Below are positions 1 through 7,186 of a DNA stretch of 64,000 nt, piece after piece. The DNA is taken from positions 7,431,174 to 7,495,173 of the forward strand of contig OX453274.1 in NCBI GenBank assembly GCA_949710005.1, read 5' to 3'. The position numbers and the translations under genes were made by a program. The notes below the pieces were generated by a model. It did not search any database and was not told the origin of the DNA. It saw nothing but the letters and a program-made list of their open reading frames with translations. The stretch comes from Ricordea florida. Its lineage: Eukaryota > Cnidaria > Anthozoa > Corallimorpharia > Ricordeidae. The number at the start of each line of letters is the position of its first letter. The stretch's first letter is position 1.

Positions 1-401
1 CACACGTTGGAGGATCACGAGATTCTGAGAATTTTTTCAATCCAGGTATCACCTCAATCAATGTTGATGTTAATGGTGTACCAAATCGTTTCTACTCTAA
101 GGGAATGGTACCTTCAGACCTCTGGGAGTCGGTAAAGAAACGTTTCAGTGATTCTGCTCGATGGTCGGTAAAGGAAAAGGATTTTTATAGTAATAAGTTT
201 GCCTTGTGGCTAGATTTGAGAACGCATCCAGATAATAGCATTCATGGAGGGGGCCTGGCCTTAAACAACGCACAAGATGGTATAAAAATAGAAATGAAAA
301 TAAAAGTTGGAGGAACCGGTATTATGACCTGTTACATGTTTGTTGTAGCTGATGCATTAATGGAGGTTATGAATTCAAACTTAAGATCAATCATGTACTA
401 A
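1..401 (+). CDS. major capsid protein, C-terminal part (cut by window edge)
   Basis: The reading frame is open from the first bases, with codons starting at position 3, and continues to a stop at 399-401. The visible ~132 residues align along their whole length with the last third of the 411-aa capsid protein of element 2 (43068-44303), including the NPGITSIN, GVPNR and RTHPDN stretches. The internal ATG at 105 is therefore not the true start. By family this is the double jelly-roll major capsid protein that builds the icosahedral shell of Polinton/adintovirus-type particles; that role is inferred from gene order (immediately before the ATPase) and similarity to the copy in element 2. Confidence 0.8.
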   Translation, partial: HVGGSRDSENFFNPGITSINVDVNGVPNRFYSKGMVPSDLWESVKKRFSDSARWSVKEKDFYSNKFALWLDLRTHPDNSIHGGGLALNNAQDGIKIEMKIKVGGTGIMTCYMFVVADALMEVMNSNLRSIMY

Positions 402-411
402 CTTAAAAATC

Positions 412-1038
412 ATGGAAGAATTACGAGATAAAATTCCTTTTCATTGCATTATAACAGGTCCAACAAATTGTGGAAAGACAAAGTATATAATAGATCAGCT
501 CCGAGGGTCTTACCGAAAATTGTTTGAATTCATTGTTTTAATATGTCCAACTTATGCTAAAAATAAAACCTATCATAATTTTGCTAGAGGAGATAAACAT
601 TTCTATGTATTATCACCAGATTCTAGTAACATTGATGAGATTAATGAATTGTTAACTGATTGTCAAACTTTATTCTCTGGAACAAATACACTAATAATTT
701 TAGACGATTGCGCTGTTTCTAATGATCTGAAGAAAAGATCCAATAAATTTATAGATTTAGCATTTTCTGGAAGACATCATGGTTTATCGGTTTGGGTTCT
801 CACTCAGCAATTAACATCGATAGCAAAACCCTTCCGAGAAAATGTAGCTTGTGTTGTTACTTTCCATAACCCATCACAAAAAGGTATGAAGATGCTTTTC
901 GAAGATTATGGGGGTGATTTAGACTATGAAACTAGTAAAAAGTTTGTTAAACTACTGAAAACAGAAAAATATTCTAGACTTTGTTTATGTTTACGATTCC
1001 CATTCAAATGTTATTTGGAAGTTCCAAACGGAGCGTAG
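412..1038 (+). CDS. genome-packaging ATPase (FtsK/HerA, A32-like)
   Basis: 208 aa. The Walker A motif GPTNCGKT lies at residues 16-23 and a Walker B strand LIILDD at about 94-99, followed by a sensor-like VWVLTQQ near residue 127. This layout matches the packaging ATPases of Polintons, virophages and large DNA viruses, which pump the genome into preformed capsids. The start is 10 bp after the capsid stop, so the two genes are probably expressed as a unit. The protein is about 90% alike to the 208-aa copy in element 2. The stop falls in a GC-rich palindrome (1021-1052) that is absent at the same place in element 2, so the last residues differ between copies. Confidence 0.9.
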   Translation: MEELRDKIPFHCIITGPTNCGKTKYIIDQLRGSYRKLFEFIVLICPTYAKNKTYHNFARGDKHFYVLSPDSSNIDEINELLTDCQTLFSGTNTLIILDDCAVSNDLKKRSNKFIDLAFSGRHHGLSVWVLTQQLTSIAKPFRENVACVVTFHNPSQKGMKMLFEDYGGDLDYETSKKFVKLLKTEKYSRLCLCLRFPFKCYLEVPNGA

Positions 1039-1118
1039 CGAAGTGCGGAACTCAACCAAAGTGAGCAGCCTGAAGTTATAAATTTCCGCCTCGCGGGGTC
1101 CTAACGGGCTTAAAGACC
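1021..1118. repeat. GC-rich palindromic insert in viral intergenic DNA
   Basis: A short GC-rich island in an otherwise AT-rich element. The first half is a hairpin with arms GTTCC and GGAAC around GGAGCGTAGCGAAGTGC. The second half contains CGCCTCGCGGGGTCCTAACG and runs into the CTTAAAGACC promoter-like box of the next gene. Similar GCGTAGC/GCGAAGC islands occur at 1237-1262, 2244-2286, 2535-2556, 2598-2612, 3026-3050 and 5320-5357, and in element 2 at 39448-39478, 42313-42345 and 43040-43062. Their positions mostly differ between the two elements. Confidence 0.6.
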
Positions 1119-1143
1119 TGACTGTAGGTAAGAAAATTGTAAA

Positions 1144-1725
1144 ATGGCAGAAGTTGAAGATTATATTGAAGAAGAAAAGACTGACCGACCGCAGGGAGGA
1201 ATGGGGAAAGATAATTATAATAATGAAGTTGAAATAAGTCTAAAGACCGGCGTAGCCGAAAAACAAGAATCACTAGCCATCCTCGCAGCTCTTGGAACCA
1301 CAAAGGAATATTTAGGGGTTGATATGAGTCTTGGTGATATAAAAAAATTATCGGTAAAAGACATTGAAAAATATTATAATCGATATCAGGCAGTATTAGG
1401 TAAGAAAATTAATGGTGGGTTGGTAGATTCGTCACTTCAATTAGTTTCTAAAGTTATTTCTTACATGGTTCCTGTGGATGATATAGAAGCTCTATGTGTT
1501 GATTTGAAGAATGATGATTTGGTTAATCGCGAACTGACAAACATTGTAGGTCTATTAGCATTGAAAGCAGGAAGGTTGACAGCGCTTGCTAGCGGGTTAT
1601 TCCAGGTTGCTAAACACATCAAATTCAACAAAATTCAACAAGTTACAAGTACAATTACAGATGATTCTAACAAAACTGAACAGGATACTAAGCAAGATGC
1701 TAATGGGTATGATACTGTTTACTAA
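1144..1725 (+). CDS. Polinton core-type protein of unknown function (193 aa)
   Basis: 193 aa, homologous along its length to the 192-aa product at 41776-42354. The N-terminus (~45 residues) is acidic and variable. A conserved helical core follows (ALGTTKEY, then a KKLS/KDIEKYYNRYQAV segment), then a hydrophobic stretch around LTNIVGLLALKAGRLTALASG, and a polar tail ending in GYDTVY that is identical in both elements. The gene sits directly after the ATPase with a CTTAAAGA box at 1109-1116. An in-frame GC-rich insert (1237-1262) adds about eight residues that element 2 lacks. I do not recognise the family; a virion or membrane-associated role is only suggested by context. Confidence 0.75.
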   Translation: MAEVEDYIEEEKTDRPQGGMGKDNYNNEVEISLKTGVAEKQESLAILAALGTTKEYLGVDMSLGDIKKLSVKDIEKYYNRYQAVLGKKINGGLVDSSLQLVSKVISYMVPVDDIEALCVDLKNDDLVNRELTNIVGLLALKAGRLTALASGLFQVAKHIKFNKIQQVTSTITDDSNKTEQDTKQDANGYDTVY

Positions 1726-1763
1726 GCATACTATTATTTTATTTACATATCATTCCTAAGCGG

Positions 1764-1793
1764 TCTAAAGATTTCTTAATGATATGTAAAATA
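1764..1793 (+). promoter_or_regulatory. putative viral promoter motif TCTAAAGATTTCTTA
   Basis: TCTAAAGATTTCTTAATGAT lies about 30 bp before the ATG at 1794. The same core with the same spacing precedes most genes of both Polinton-like elements, for example at 2285, 3050, 40605 (minus), 41278 (minus) and 41757 (minus). Function is inferred from position and repetition. Confidence 0.65.
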
Positions 1794-2240
1794 ATGTCTG
1801 ACCAAACTGAACGAATTGAAGGAGGAACAGAAGTTGAGCAAATTACTAGAGATCCCTCCAAAGAGGAACAAAAAACAACAAGTAATGTTTCTAAAAAGAA
1901 AGACCCTAAAAAGATTGCTGCTGGTAAGAAACTGGCGGAATATAATAAAAAAGCTAAAGAAGCATTAGCTAGGGAAATGAAACGTGAAAGGGAACAAGCG
2001 GTGCAAAATGAAAATACAGAAAGTGAGTATAATCAAGAAAAGACAAATAATGAATCTAAAGCTTGGCTTCCGGAGCTATCTTTTACCACTGTTTTATCCA
2101 TTGTTGGAATAGGGTTTACAGCATTTGATATGTTTATGAGATACCGACAAAAGGAGGATAATAAAAATAGAATACCTGATTTATCGCAAGTTCCTCAATT
2201 ACCACAGCCGCCAGATCGACCAAAAATTGGAATGATGTAA
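1794..2240 (+). CDS. single-pass membrane protein with lysine-rich N-terminus (148 aa)
   Basis: The upstream ATG at 1779 is possible, but the ATG at 1794 (MSDQTE) is preferred because it aligns with the start of the 141-aa copy in element 2 (41309-41734) and sits at the right distance from the promoter-like box. Residues ~30-80 are highly charged (KKKDPKK, AREMKRERE) and probably helical. One hydrophobic segment follows (LSFTTVLSIVGIGFTAFDMF). The tail is proline-rich with PQLPQPPDRPKIGMM. The conserved core includes AAGKKLAEYNKKAKEALARE. No family is recognised. It is likely a minor virion or assembly protein, by context only. Confidence 0.75.
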   Translation: MSDQTERIEGGTEVEQITRDPSKEEQKTTSNVSKKKDPKKIAAGKKLAEYNKKAKEALAREMKREREQAVQNENTESEYNQEKTNNESKAWLPELSFTTVLSIVGIGFTAFDMFMRYRQKEDNKNRIPDLSQVPQLPQPPDRPKIGMM

Positions 2241-2284
2241 TGTAAACCCTAAAGGGATTCAGCGTAGCTGGCCGGCAAAGCCGA

Positions 2285-2317
2285 TTTAAAGATTTCTTAA
2301 TGATACAGTAAAAAATT
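2285..2317 (+). promoter_or_regulatory. putative viral promoter motif TTTAAAGATTTCTTA
   Basis: TTTAAAGATTTCTTAATGAT lies ~30 bp upstream of the ATG at 2318, immediately after a GC-rich island. It is nearly identical to the box at 1764 and to minus-strand boxes in element 2. Confidence 0.65.
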
Positions 2318-2536
2318 ATGTCAACTGAAAACAAACTTGTGAAAACTGTTACTGATTCAGCTGTCCTTATTGGATTGGCAGCTTTAGTTGGATATGTAGC
2401 TAAAAAGGCCATGAGAGAATCATTTATGAACGACCCCTCCTCAAGTATTACAAATTATGCTAAATGGGTGGTTGTATTGTCGGGTAGTATGTACCTAAAA
2501 ACATATTTAGAGGATCAAAAGATTTTACCGAACTGA
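2318..2536 (+). CDS. small double-membrane-segment protein (72 aa)
   Basis: 72 aa with two hydrophobic stretches, residues ~12-26 (AVLIGLAALVGYVA) and ~50-60 (VVVLSGSMYL). It ends in KILPN, the same end as the 72-aa copy at 41035-41253, and only a handful of residues differ. The conservation of such a short ORF between two diverged elements, and the promoter-like box in front of it, support a real gene. Function unknown. Small membrane proteins of this size are common in Polinton structural gene blocks. Confidence 0.75.
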   Translation: MSTENKLVKTVTDSAVLIGLAALVGYVAKKAMRESFMNDPSSSITNYAKWVVVLSGSMYLKTYLEDQKILPN

Positions 2537-2616
2537 GCGAAGCGAAGGAGGAAACCCGACCTAAAATGAAGGAACCTCAAATTAAGGATTTATAGACCTG
2601 AGCGAAGCGAAGAAAC

Positions 2617-3009
2617 ATGGCAACAATAGCAATGCTGATTGGAGGAGCTGTATTAAATGCAACCGCCTTTGTTGGTGGATCATATCTTGCAAGATATCTA
2701 TCAGGGGATAAAACAGACACAGAAAAAATACGACACGATAAAGCACTAGAAAAATATCAAAAAGATTATGCTGAATATCAGGAAAAAAGACAGAAACTAA
2801 TTGATTGGAAAGTACAAAAAAAGGATGCAAAATATCAAGCTTCAAAAAATCTTTCAAAAACAGATGAAGCTTTAGAATTATATAGTCAAATGCATGAACC
2901 AAAATTTTCAGATTATTATAGACCTAGTGAAAATCAAAAGATGGGTGAAATGGTATATGTTGGTGGGGGAATGTTAGCCTTAGGTTATGCAGCTAGTAAA
3001 TTATTTTAG
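2617..3009 (+). CDS. membrane protein with terminal hydrophobic segments and charged middle (130 aa)
   Basis: 130 aa, same length as the copy at 40631-41023. The N-terminus is hydrophobic and small-residue-rich (MLIGGAVLNATAFVGGSYLA). A long charged helix follows (residues ~30-90). A conserved MHEPKFSDYYRPS motif precedes a second glycine-rich hydrophobic segment (MVYVGGGMLALGYAASKLF). The layout suggests a protein anchored at both ends with a helical middle. The upstream region holds two GCGAAGCGAAG islands instead of a clean promoter box (TTTATAGACC at 2587). Function unknown. Confidence 0.75.
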   Translation: MATIAMLIGGAVLNATAFVGGSYLARYLSGDKTDTEKIRHDKALEKYQKDYAEYQEKRQKLIDWKVQKKDAKYQASKNLSKTDEALELYSQMHEPKFSDYYRPSENQKMGEMVYVGGGMLALGYAASKLF

Positions 3010-3049
3010 GTAATTGTATGTGATTAGTTTGCTTCGCGGCCCTAAAGGG

Positions 3050-3081
3050 TCTAAAGATTTCTTACTGATGAGTAAAAAATC
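3050..3081 (+). promoter_or_regulatory. putative viral promoter motif TCTAAAGATTTCTTA
   Basis: TCTAAAGATTTCTTACTGAT, then GAGTAAAAAATC and the ATG at 3082. The corresponding gene of element 2 has TTTAAAGATTTCTTACTG and then GAGTAAAAAATC, so both the box and the leader sequence are conserved. Confidence 0.7.
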
Positions 3082-4317
3082 ATGGCAGAAGGAGGAGAAA
3101 CAATACCATTATTAGATTTAACAAAAGGAGAATATGATGAAGGTGAAGATGATAAAGGTGACCTGACGCCAAGACCATCAACATCAACCTCCATCGACCA
3201 GGGCTATCTTGGTTATTCAGAATATATGTCTGAAAGAAAAAGACTTCAATGGGAAAAAAAAGCTGAAGAGAAACAACCTACAGATATTAGAGAAAGAGAT
3301 GAGAAATATGATGATAGGAGAGAAGCGTCAGAAAAACTTAAAAATTATTTTCCAGATTACAACCCAACAGATAGTTTATTTAATCCAATATTAGAAGATG
3401 ATGGGAGTATATGGGGGCAATTAACTAGTAGAAGAGATAATAAACCACATTTAATTATCAAAAGTAATGGGGATTACGCAAATTTAGAATCTCTTCCAGA
3501 TGGAATAAAAAAATCTCTTGGAGTAGATGCCATAACACAAATAGAAAAAAATTATGGACTTCTTGAAGAATTAGAAAAACTTACTGAAAAAAATAAGGAA
3601 TTAGAAAATTCGTTAAAAGGGATGTTTTCAACTGTAGATTCGAATTCGTATGAGATTAGTCGATATGAACAAATAGAAAAAGAACTTCGCCAATTTATAA
3701 ATAAACAAAAGGATGAAATAGACGAAACAAAAAGGCTTTTTGATAAAACCGTAAAACAGAATATAGAATTAAAAACTAAGTTAGAAAAAATTTTGGAGGA
3801 AACAAAATTATACAAAGATGAAATAGACAAATATAAAAAGGGTCAGTTAAATTTATCAATTTTAGAAAGTAGAAATGAACGATTAAGATCTGAGGTTGTT
3901 AAATTAAGAGAGCAAAATAAAAGGAATAAAATCGCAATTGAAGAACAAAAATCAGATATTGAGGTAAGAAATGAAGAAATTATTAAAAATATACCATTAC
4001 GAGAGCGGGTAAAGTATATCTTCAAAAAGTATGGTTTTACAGTATTTGCAGTTGTGAGTGCTGTAGGTGTGGTTATTGGTGTTATAGTTTCTAATCTTTC
4101 TAAAGGTCTATCCACATTAGGGAAAGGTGTTGGTAATGGGTTTAAAGCTATTGGTAAAAAACTAGGTGAAATATTACCGGGGATGGTTGGAGCGATTGTA
4201 AGCTTTCTATTCAAAACAGCCGGCGAGGTTATTGGATTTTTGGGTCGGAATGGTTGGTTGTTGATAATGGCTGTGGTTCTATATTTTGTGGACCGACTTA
4301 AAAAGAAGAGCAAGTAG
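3082..4317 (+). CDS. coiled-coil virion-type protein with glycine-rich membrane tail (411 aa)
   Basis: Three parts can be seen. Residues 1-~140 are acidic and polar. Residues ~140-305 form a long coiled coil (repeated E/K/L heptads). Residues ~305-411 hold a conserved tail starting LRERVKYIFKKYGFTVF, with two or three hydrophobic glycine-rich segments and a basic end (DRLKKKSK). The tail is nearly identical to that of the 346-aa copy at 39535-40575, whereas the first 300 residues are almost unrelated apart from the first five. I recall this tail from cnidarian Polinton copies. A membrane-active or spike-anchoring role is inference. Its last bases overlap the long form of the next ORF. Confidence 0.75.
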   Translation: MAEGGETIPLLDLTKGEYDEGEDDKGDLTPRPSTSTSIDQGYLGYSEYMSERKRLQWEKKAEEKQPTDIRERDEKYDDRREASEKLKNYFPDYNPTDSLFNPILEDDGSIWGQLTSRRDNKPHLIIKSNGDYANLESLPDGIKKSLGVDAITQIEKNYGLLEELEKLTEKNKELENSLKGMFSTVDSNSYEISRYEQIEKELRQFINKQKDEIDETKRLFDKTVKQNIELKTKLEKILEETKLYKDEIDKYKKGQLNLSILESRNERLRSEVVKLREQNKRNKIAIEEQKSDIEVRNEEIIKNIPLRERVKYIFKKYGFTVFAVVSAVGVVIGVIVSNLSKGLSTLGKGVGNGFKAIGKKLGEILPGMVGAIVSFLFKTAGEVIGFLGRNGWLLIMAVVLYFVDRLKKKSK

Positions 4318-4327
4318 ATTCAAAAAC

Positions 4328-4717
4328 ATGAATGATACAATATTTTTATCTATCACTATGCTAAATAATGAAGCAAGAATTTACCTAGATCCACCCTTAA
4401 CCAATGTAAAAGAGATACAATTACAATATTTTTTCTTTCTTAAATCAAACTATGTAAATCCTTTATACTTAATGTGTGATCTTATTGAGACAAAGTCTTC
4501 ATATACAGATTGTTGTAAAACCTCAAGTGAAACTATAAAACTTAAACCCTCTCAAGTACTAGCTGTTATTCCAACATACCAAGAGCATAATTCTTTAAGA
4601 ATTCCACAAACTAAAAATCCAGTCAACCACTTTACTTTATGGATTTTAGATGAAAATGGAAAAAAGCTCAATTTAAATAACCAACCTGTTCGAATTCATT
4701 TAAAGGTTAAATGTTGA
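4328..4717 (+). CDS. short paralogue of the penton-like jelly-roll protein (129 aa)
   Basis: Starting at the ATG at 4328, the protein begins LSITMLNNEARIYLDPPLTN, which matches the N-terminus of the 211-aa protein at 7187-7822. It then skips about 70 central residues and resumes at the conserved PLYLMCDLIETKSSY, SPSQ-like KPSQVLAVIP and NHFTLWIL regions. It is therefore an internally deleted, diverged duplicate of the penton-like gene. Element 2 has no counterpart: its neighbouring genes at 39535 and 39496 are adjacent. An ATG at 4286 inside the previous gene is also in frame but would add a tail not shared by homologues. Possible role: alternative vertex or minor capsid protein. Confidence 0.65.
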   Translation: MNDTIFLSITMLNNEARIYLDPPLTNVKEIQLQYFFFLKSNYVNPLYLMCDLIETKSSYTDCCKTSSETIKLKPSQVLAVIPTYQEHNSLRIPQTKNPVNHFTLWILDENGKKLNLNNQPVRIHLKVKC

Positions 4718-4727
4718 GTAGTAAAAA

Positions 4728-5366
4728 ATGGATGAGTACAATAGAATTTATCCACAAATTTCCGGGCGATTAACTAATAATACAGACCCAAATAATTTCA
4801 GACTACAAAAGTCATGCGAAGTACTACAAAATATTGAGAAGGAAATTAAACATTACGAGGATGTTAGGAAAAAGTATAATCGAGCTAGAGGTATATTTAC
4901 AAAAATCAGTGTTTGTAGTGGTGTGCTTTCAGTTATTCTATCTGCAAGTGGATTGAGTACCTCTCTTACTGGTTTTGGTGCTGTTGTTGGTATCCCATTA
5001 GGTGTTGTTGGTGGATTTTGTGGGGGAATATCGGTTGGATTCGGTTCAGCTTCTAAACGACTTTCCCATAAAGTTAGTAAACATGAACAGACAGTTTCTA
5101 TAGCAAAAGCAAAAGTAAACACCATTCACGACTTGGTTTCAAAGGCTCTAAAAGATAACGCAATATCTGACCAAGAATTTTCGTTAATTTTATCAGAGGT
5201 GGATAAGTTTGAAAAACTAAAACTAGAAATCCGCCAAAAAACTCGAAAAGATACAGAAAAAAACTTAAATATGAATCAGATAAGAAGAGAGGTTCGAGCG
5301 GAAATATTAAAAGAACTAACCAGTCCGGCATATCCGGGGAGGGCTCCGCCCGATCCCACACATTAA
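4728..5366 (+). CDS. membrane protein with central hydrophobic hairpin (212 aa)
   Basis: 212 aa. The N-terminal helix (QKSCEVLQNIEKEIKHYEDV) is followed by two glycine-rich hydrophobic segments at ~60-110 (ISVCSGVLSVILSASG, then VVGIPLGVVGGFCGG), then a long charged helix (~115-195). The layout, helix then two membrane segments then helix, is similar to SLATT-type pore proteins, but I see no sequence proof of that. The copy in element 2 (38867-39496) is highly similar. The last ~12 residues (proline and glycine rich) come from a GC-rich palindromic insert that runs through the stop codon and is not shared with element 2. Confidence 0.75.
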   Translation: MDEYNRIYPQISGRLTNNTDPNNFRLQKSCEVLQNIEKEIKHYEDVRKKYNRARGIFTKISVCSGVLSVILSASGLSTSLTGFGAVVGIPLGVVGGFCGGISVGFGSASKRLSHKVSKHEQTVSIAKAKVNTIHDLVSKALKDNAISDQEFSLILSEVDKFEKLKLEIRQKTRKDTEKNLNMNQIRREVRAEILKELTSPAYPGRAPPDPTH

Positions 5367-5472
5367 AAATTTCATATGAGAGAACTGATGTGGGATGTAA
5401 TTGTTTTGCGGGTATTGGAAATAAAAGCGAAACGTTTTAAAGACTTTACATCTTATTCTAAAAAGTAATAAA

Positions 5473-7035
5473 ATGTTACTCAATGATTTCATTAAAAAGT
5501 ACCCAAGGGCAAACCTTGATAAATTTACATTTGTTAATGATTCATATGGAGGATATATTAAATGGAAATATAATGGGATTACTATCATGTCTAATGATGA
5601 TCCTACTGGAAAAACATGGACTGATACTCTTCCTTCTAATTTGAAAAAACTTTTATCGGAACATTTAGGCTTGGGATCAATTGAAGTTAGTTCTTTTCCA
5701 AAAAGTTTATCCATAACCAACCAATCTTATCCAATACCTGCTATTAAATTTGATGACTTTACAACTGATATAACAAAAATGCTAACCTATCTGGATATAT
5801 ATGTTTCAAATACTAAGAAATTCACAGCAAAGATGAGAAACATATTTACATCTCAAGTTGTAACATTCAAATCTGGAAAACAAAGTAGAAAATGGTTGAA
5901 CTCCCCTGATATGAATTATTGGCCTCAACAACTTAACTTTGCAGTTTGGTGTGCAACATCTGGTTGCGGTATAAGTCCTTTTGAAAGTCTAAATTATCCT
6001 AAAGTAGTAAATAGCTTCATAAAGTTTCATATATATTTCACAATAAGGCGAATATTATATGAATTGAGTCTTCCTTTGCCTGATGAGCAACCTTTTGTAA
6101 TAAATAATAATCCTTATAGTAAAGTTGCATATAAACGATTATGTGCAGAATTTGGAATTGCCAATAATTCCGATTTTAGATGGAAGGGGGGTAGAAACGG
6201 TGGATTGGGAGATATATTCCTTGATTATGGTGCAGGATATCATGGACAAGGAGGGGGATATCAAAATATACATATTGTACGGAATTATGATGTTGAAGCG
6301 GATCAATGGCCTGGTGAAGGTGGTAAATTCGCTGATGAAGGCGGTAAGAAAGAAAAGGGTAATCTCATTTCATTTATCCGTAACGATGACTTTACCGATT
6401 TCAAATATGCTTGGTTTATCCCAACAAGAGGACATGGACTCACTAAATCCGGACTTGGAAGATTGAATCGATCCGCTGAAGCTTTTGTTTACTGCATATT
6501 GGGCGCACAAGTTAACACTAGAAACTCAATTTACGGTAATGGCGGTGGCGCAATCGAAACACAACAAGAATTCTTATCTTTATTTGAAAGTAGTGTGATC
6601 GAGAATGACATTTCTAGTTCGATTCAAAGATATCAATTAGCTGTACAGGAAGCGAAATTACGGCTTGATTTAGCTATTGCTCCCGGTGTATGGTTGATGC
6701 CAAGTAATATGATAATCAATACTGAAAGCGTGACAGGTTTTAACAACAAACTTATGAAAGCGAATAATGATATGAATTTTGGTGTGAATAATTCCATAAA
6801 CACTGAAGCAAAACAAGTTGGAATAAGTCATAACTTAGGATCTTTAAAGTTAAAGTTACCTCATATTCTCCTGGAAGGTAAAACTGAAGCGAAGAAAAAC
6901 CTGAAGGAACCAAAAACCTCAACGAAAACAGACTCTATTAAACAGGAAAATTATATTGACTCAACGCAACATGAAAAGAATATATTAGCATTTATAGTTG
7001 CCGCTGGAGGATTAGCGTGGTTTCTATTTCAATAG
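5473..7035 (+). CDS. large virion-type protein with C-terminal membrane anchor (520 aa)
   Basis: 520 aa, homologous to the 519-aa protein at 37179-38738. Conserved blocks include DSYGGYI near residue 23, DDPTGKTWTD, a cysteine-containing FAVWCATSGCGISPFES block near 155-170, and RLNRSAEAFVY and VNTRNSIYGNGGGA near 330-355. The end is a hydrophobic anchor (ILAFIVAAGGLAWFLF). Residues ~235-290 are glycine-rich here and completely different in element 2, while both sides are nearly identical. A TTTTAAAGACT box lies ~30 bp upstream. I do not recognise the fold. A surface-exposed, membrane-anchored particle protein is the best inference. Confidence 0.75.
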   Translation: MLLNDFIKKYPRANLDKFTFVNDSYGGYIKWKYNGITIMSNDDPTGKTWTDTLPSNLKKLLSEHLGLGSIEVSSFPKSLSITNQSYPIPAIKFDDFTTDITKMLTYLDIYVSNTKKFTAKMRNIFTSQVVTFKSGKQSRKWLNSPDMNYWPQQLNFAVWCATSGCGISPFESLNYPKVVNSFIKFHIYFTIRRILYELSLPLPDEQPFVINNNPYSKVAYKRLCAEFGIANNSDFRWKGGRNGGLGDIFLDYGAGYHGQGGGYQNIHIVRNYDVEADQWPGEGGKFADEGGKKEKGNLISFIRNDDFTDFKYAWFIPTRGHGLTKSGLGRLNRSAEAFVYCILGAQVNTRNSIYGNGGGAIETQQEFLSLFESSVIENDISSSIQRYQLAVQEAKLRLDLAIAPGVWLMPSNMIINTESVTGFNNKLMKANNDMNFGVNNSINTEAKQVGISHNLGSLKLKLPHILLEGKTEAKKNLKEPKTSTKTDSIKQENYIDSTQHEKNILAFIVAAGGLAWFLFQ

Positions 7036-7048
7036 ATGACTGTATTTT

Positions 7049-7147
7049 TCAGCTTACGCGTAAGTCGATTTTTATCACAGACGGTGATTAACATAACAAT
7101 TTTTTCGGCTTACGCGTAAGTCGATTTTTATCACAGACGGTGATTAT
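7049..7147. repeat. tandem direct repeat of a double hairpin
   Basis: Two copies of a ~45-bp block spaced 55 bp apart. Each holds a perfect palindrome CTTACGCGTAAG, then CGATTTTTATC, then a hairpin ATCACAGACGGTGAT. The copies differ at about one base. They lie between the stop of the 520-aa gene and the promoter box of the penton-like gene, and are absent from the same gap in element 2. Possible roles are transcript termination or processing, or a protein-binding site. Confidence 0.75.
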
Positions 7148-7186
7148 AGAAAATTTAAAAAGATGAATATTGAGTAATCAAACAAA

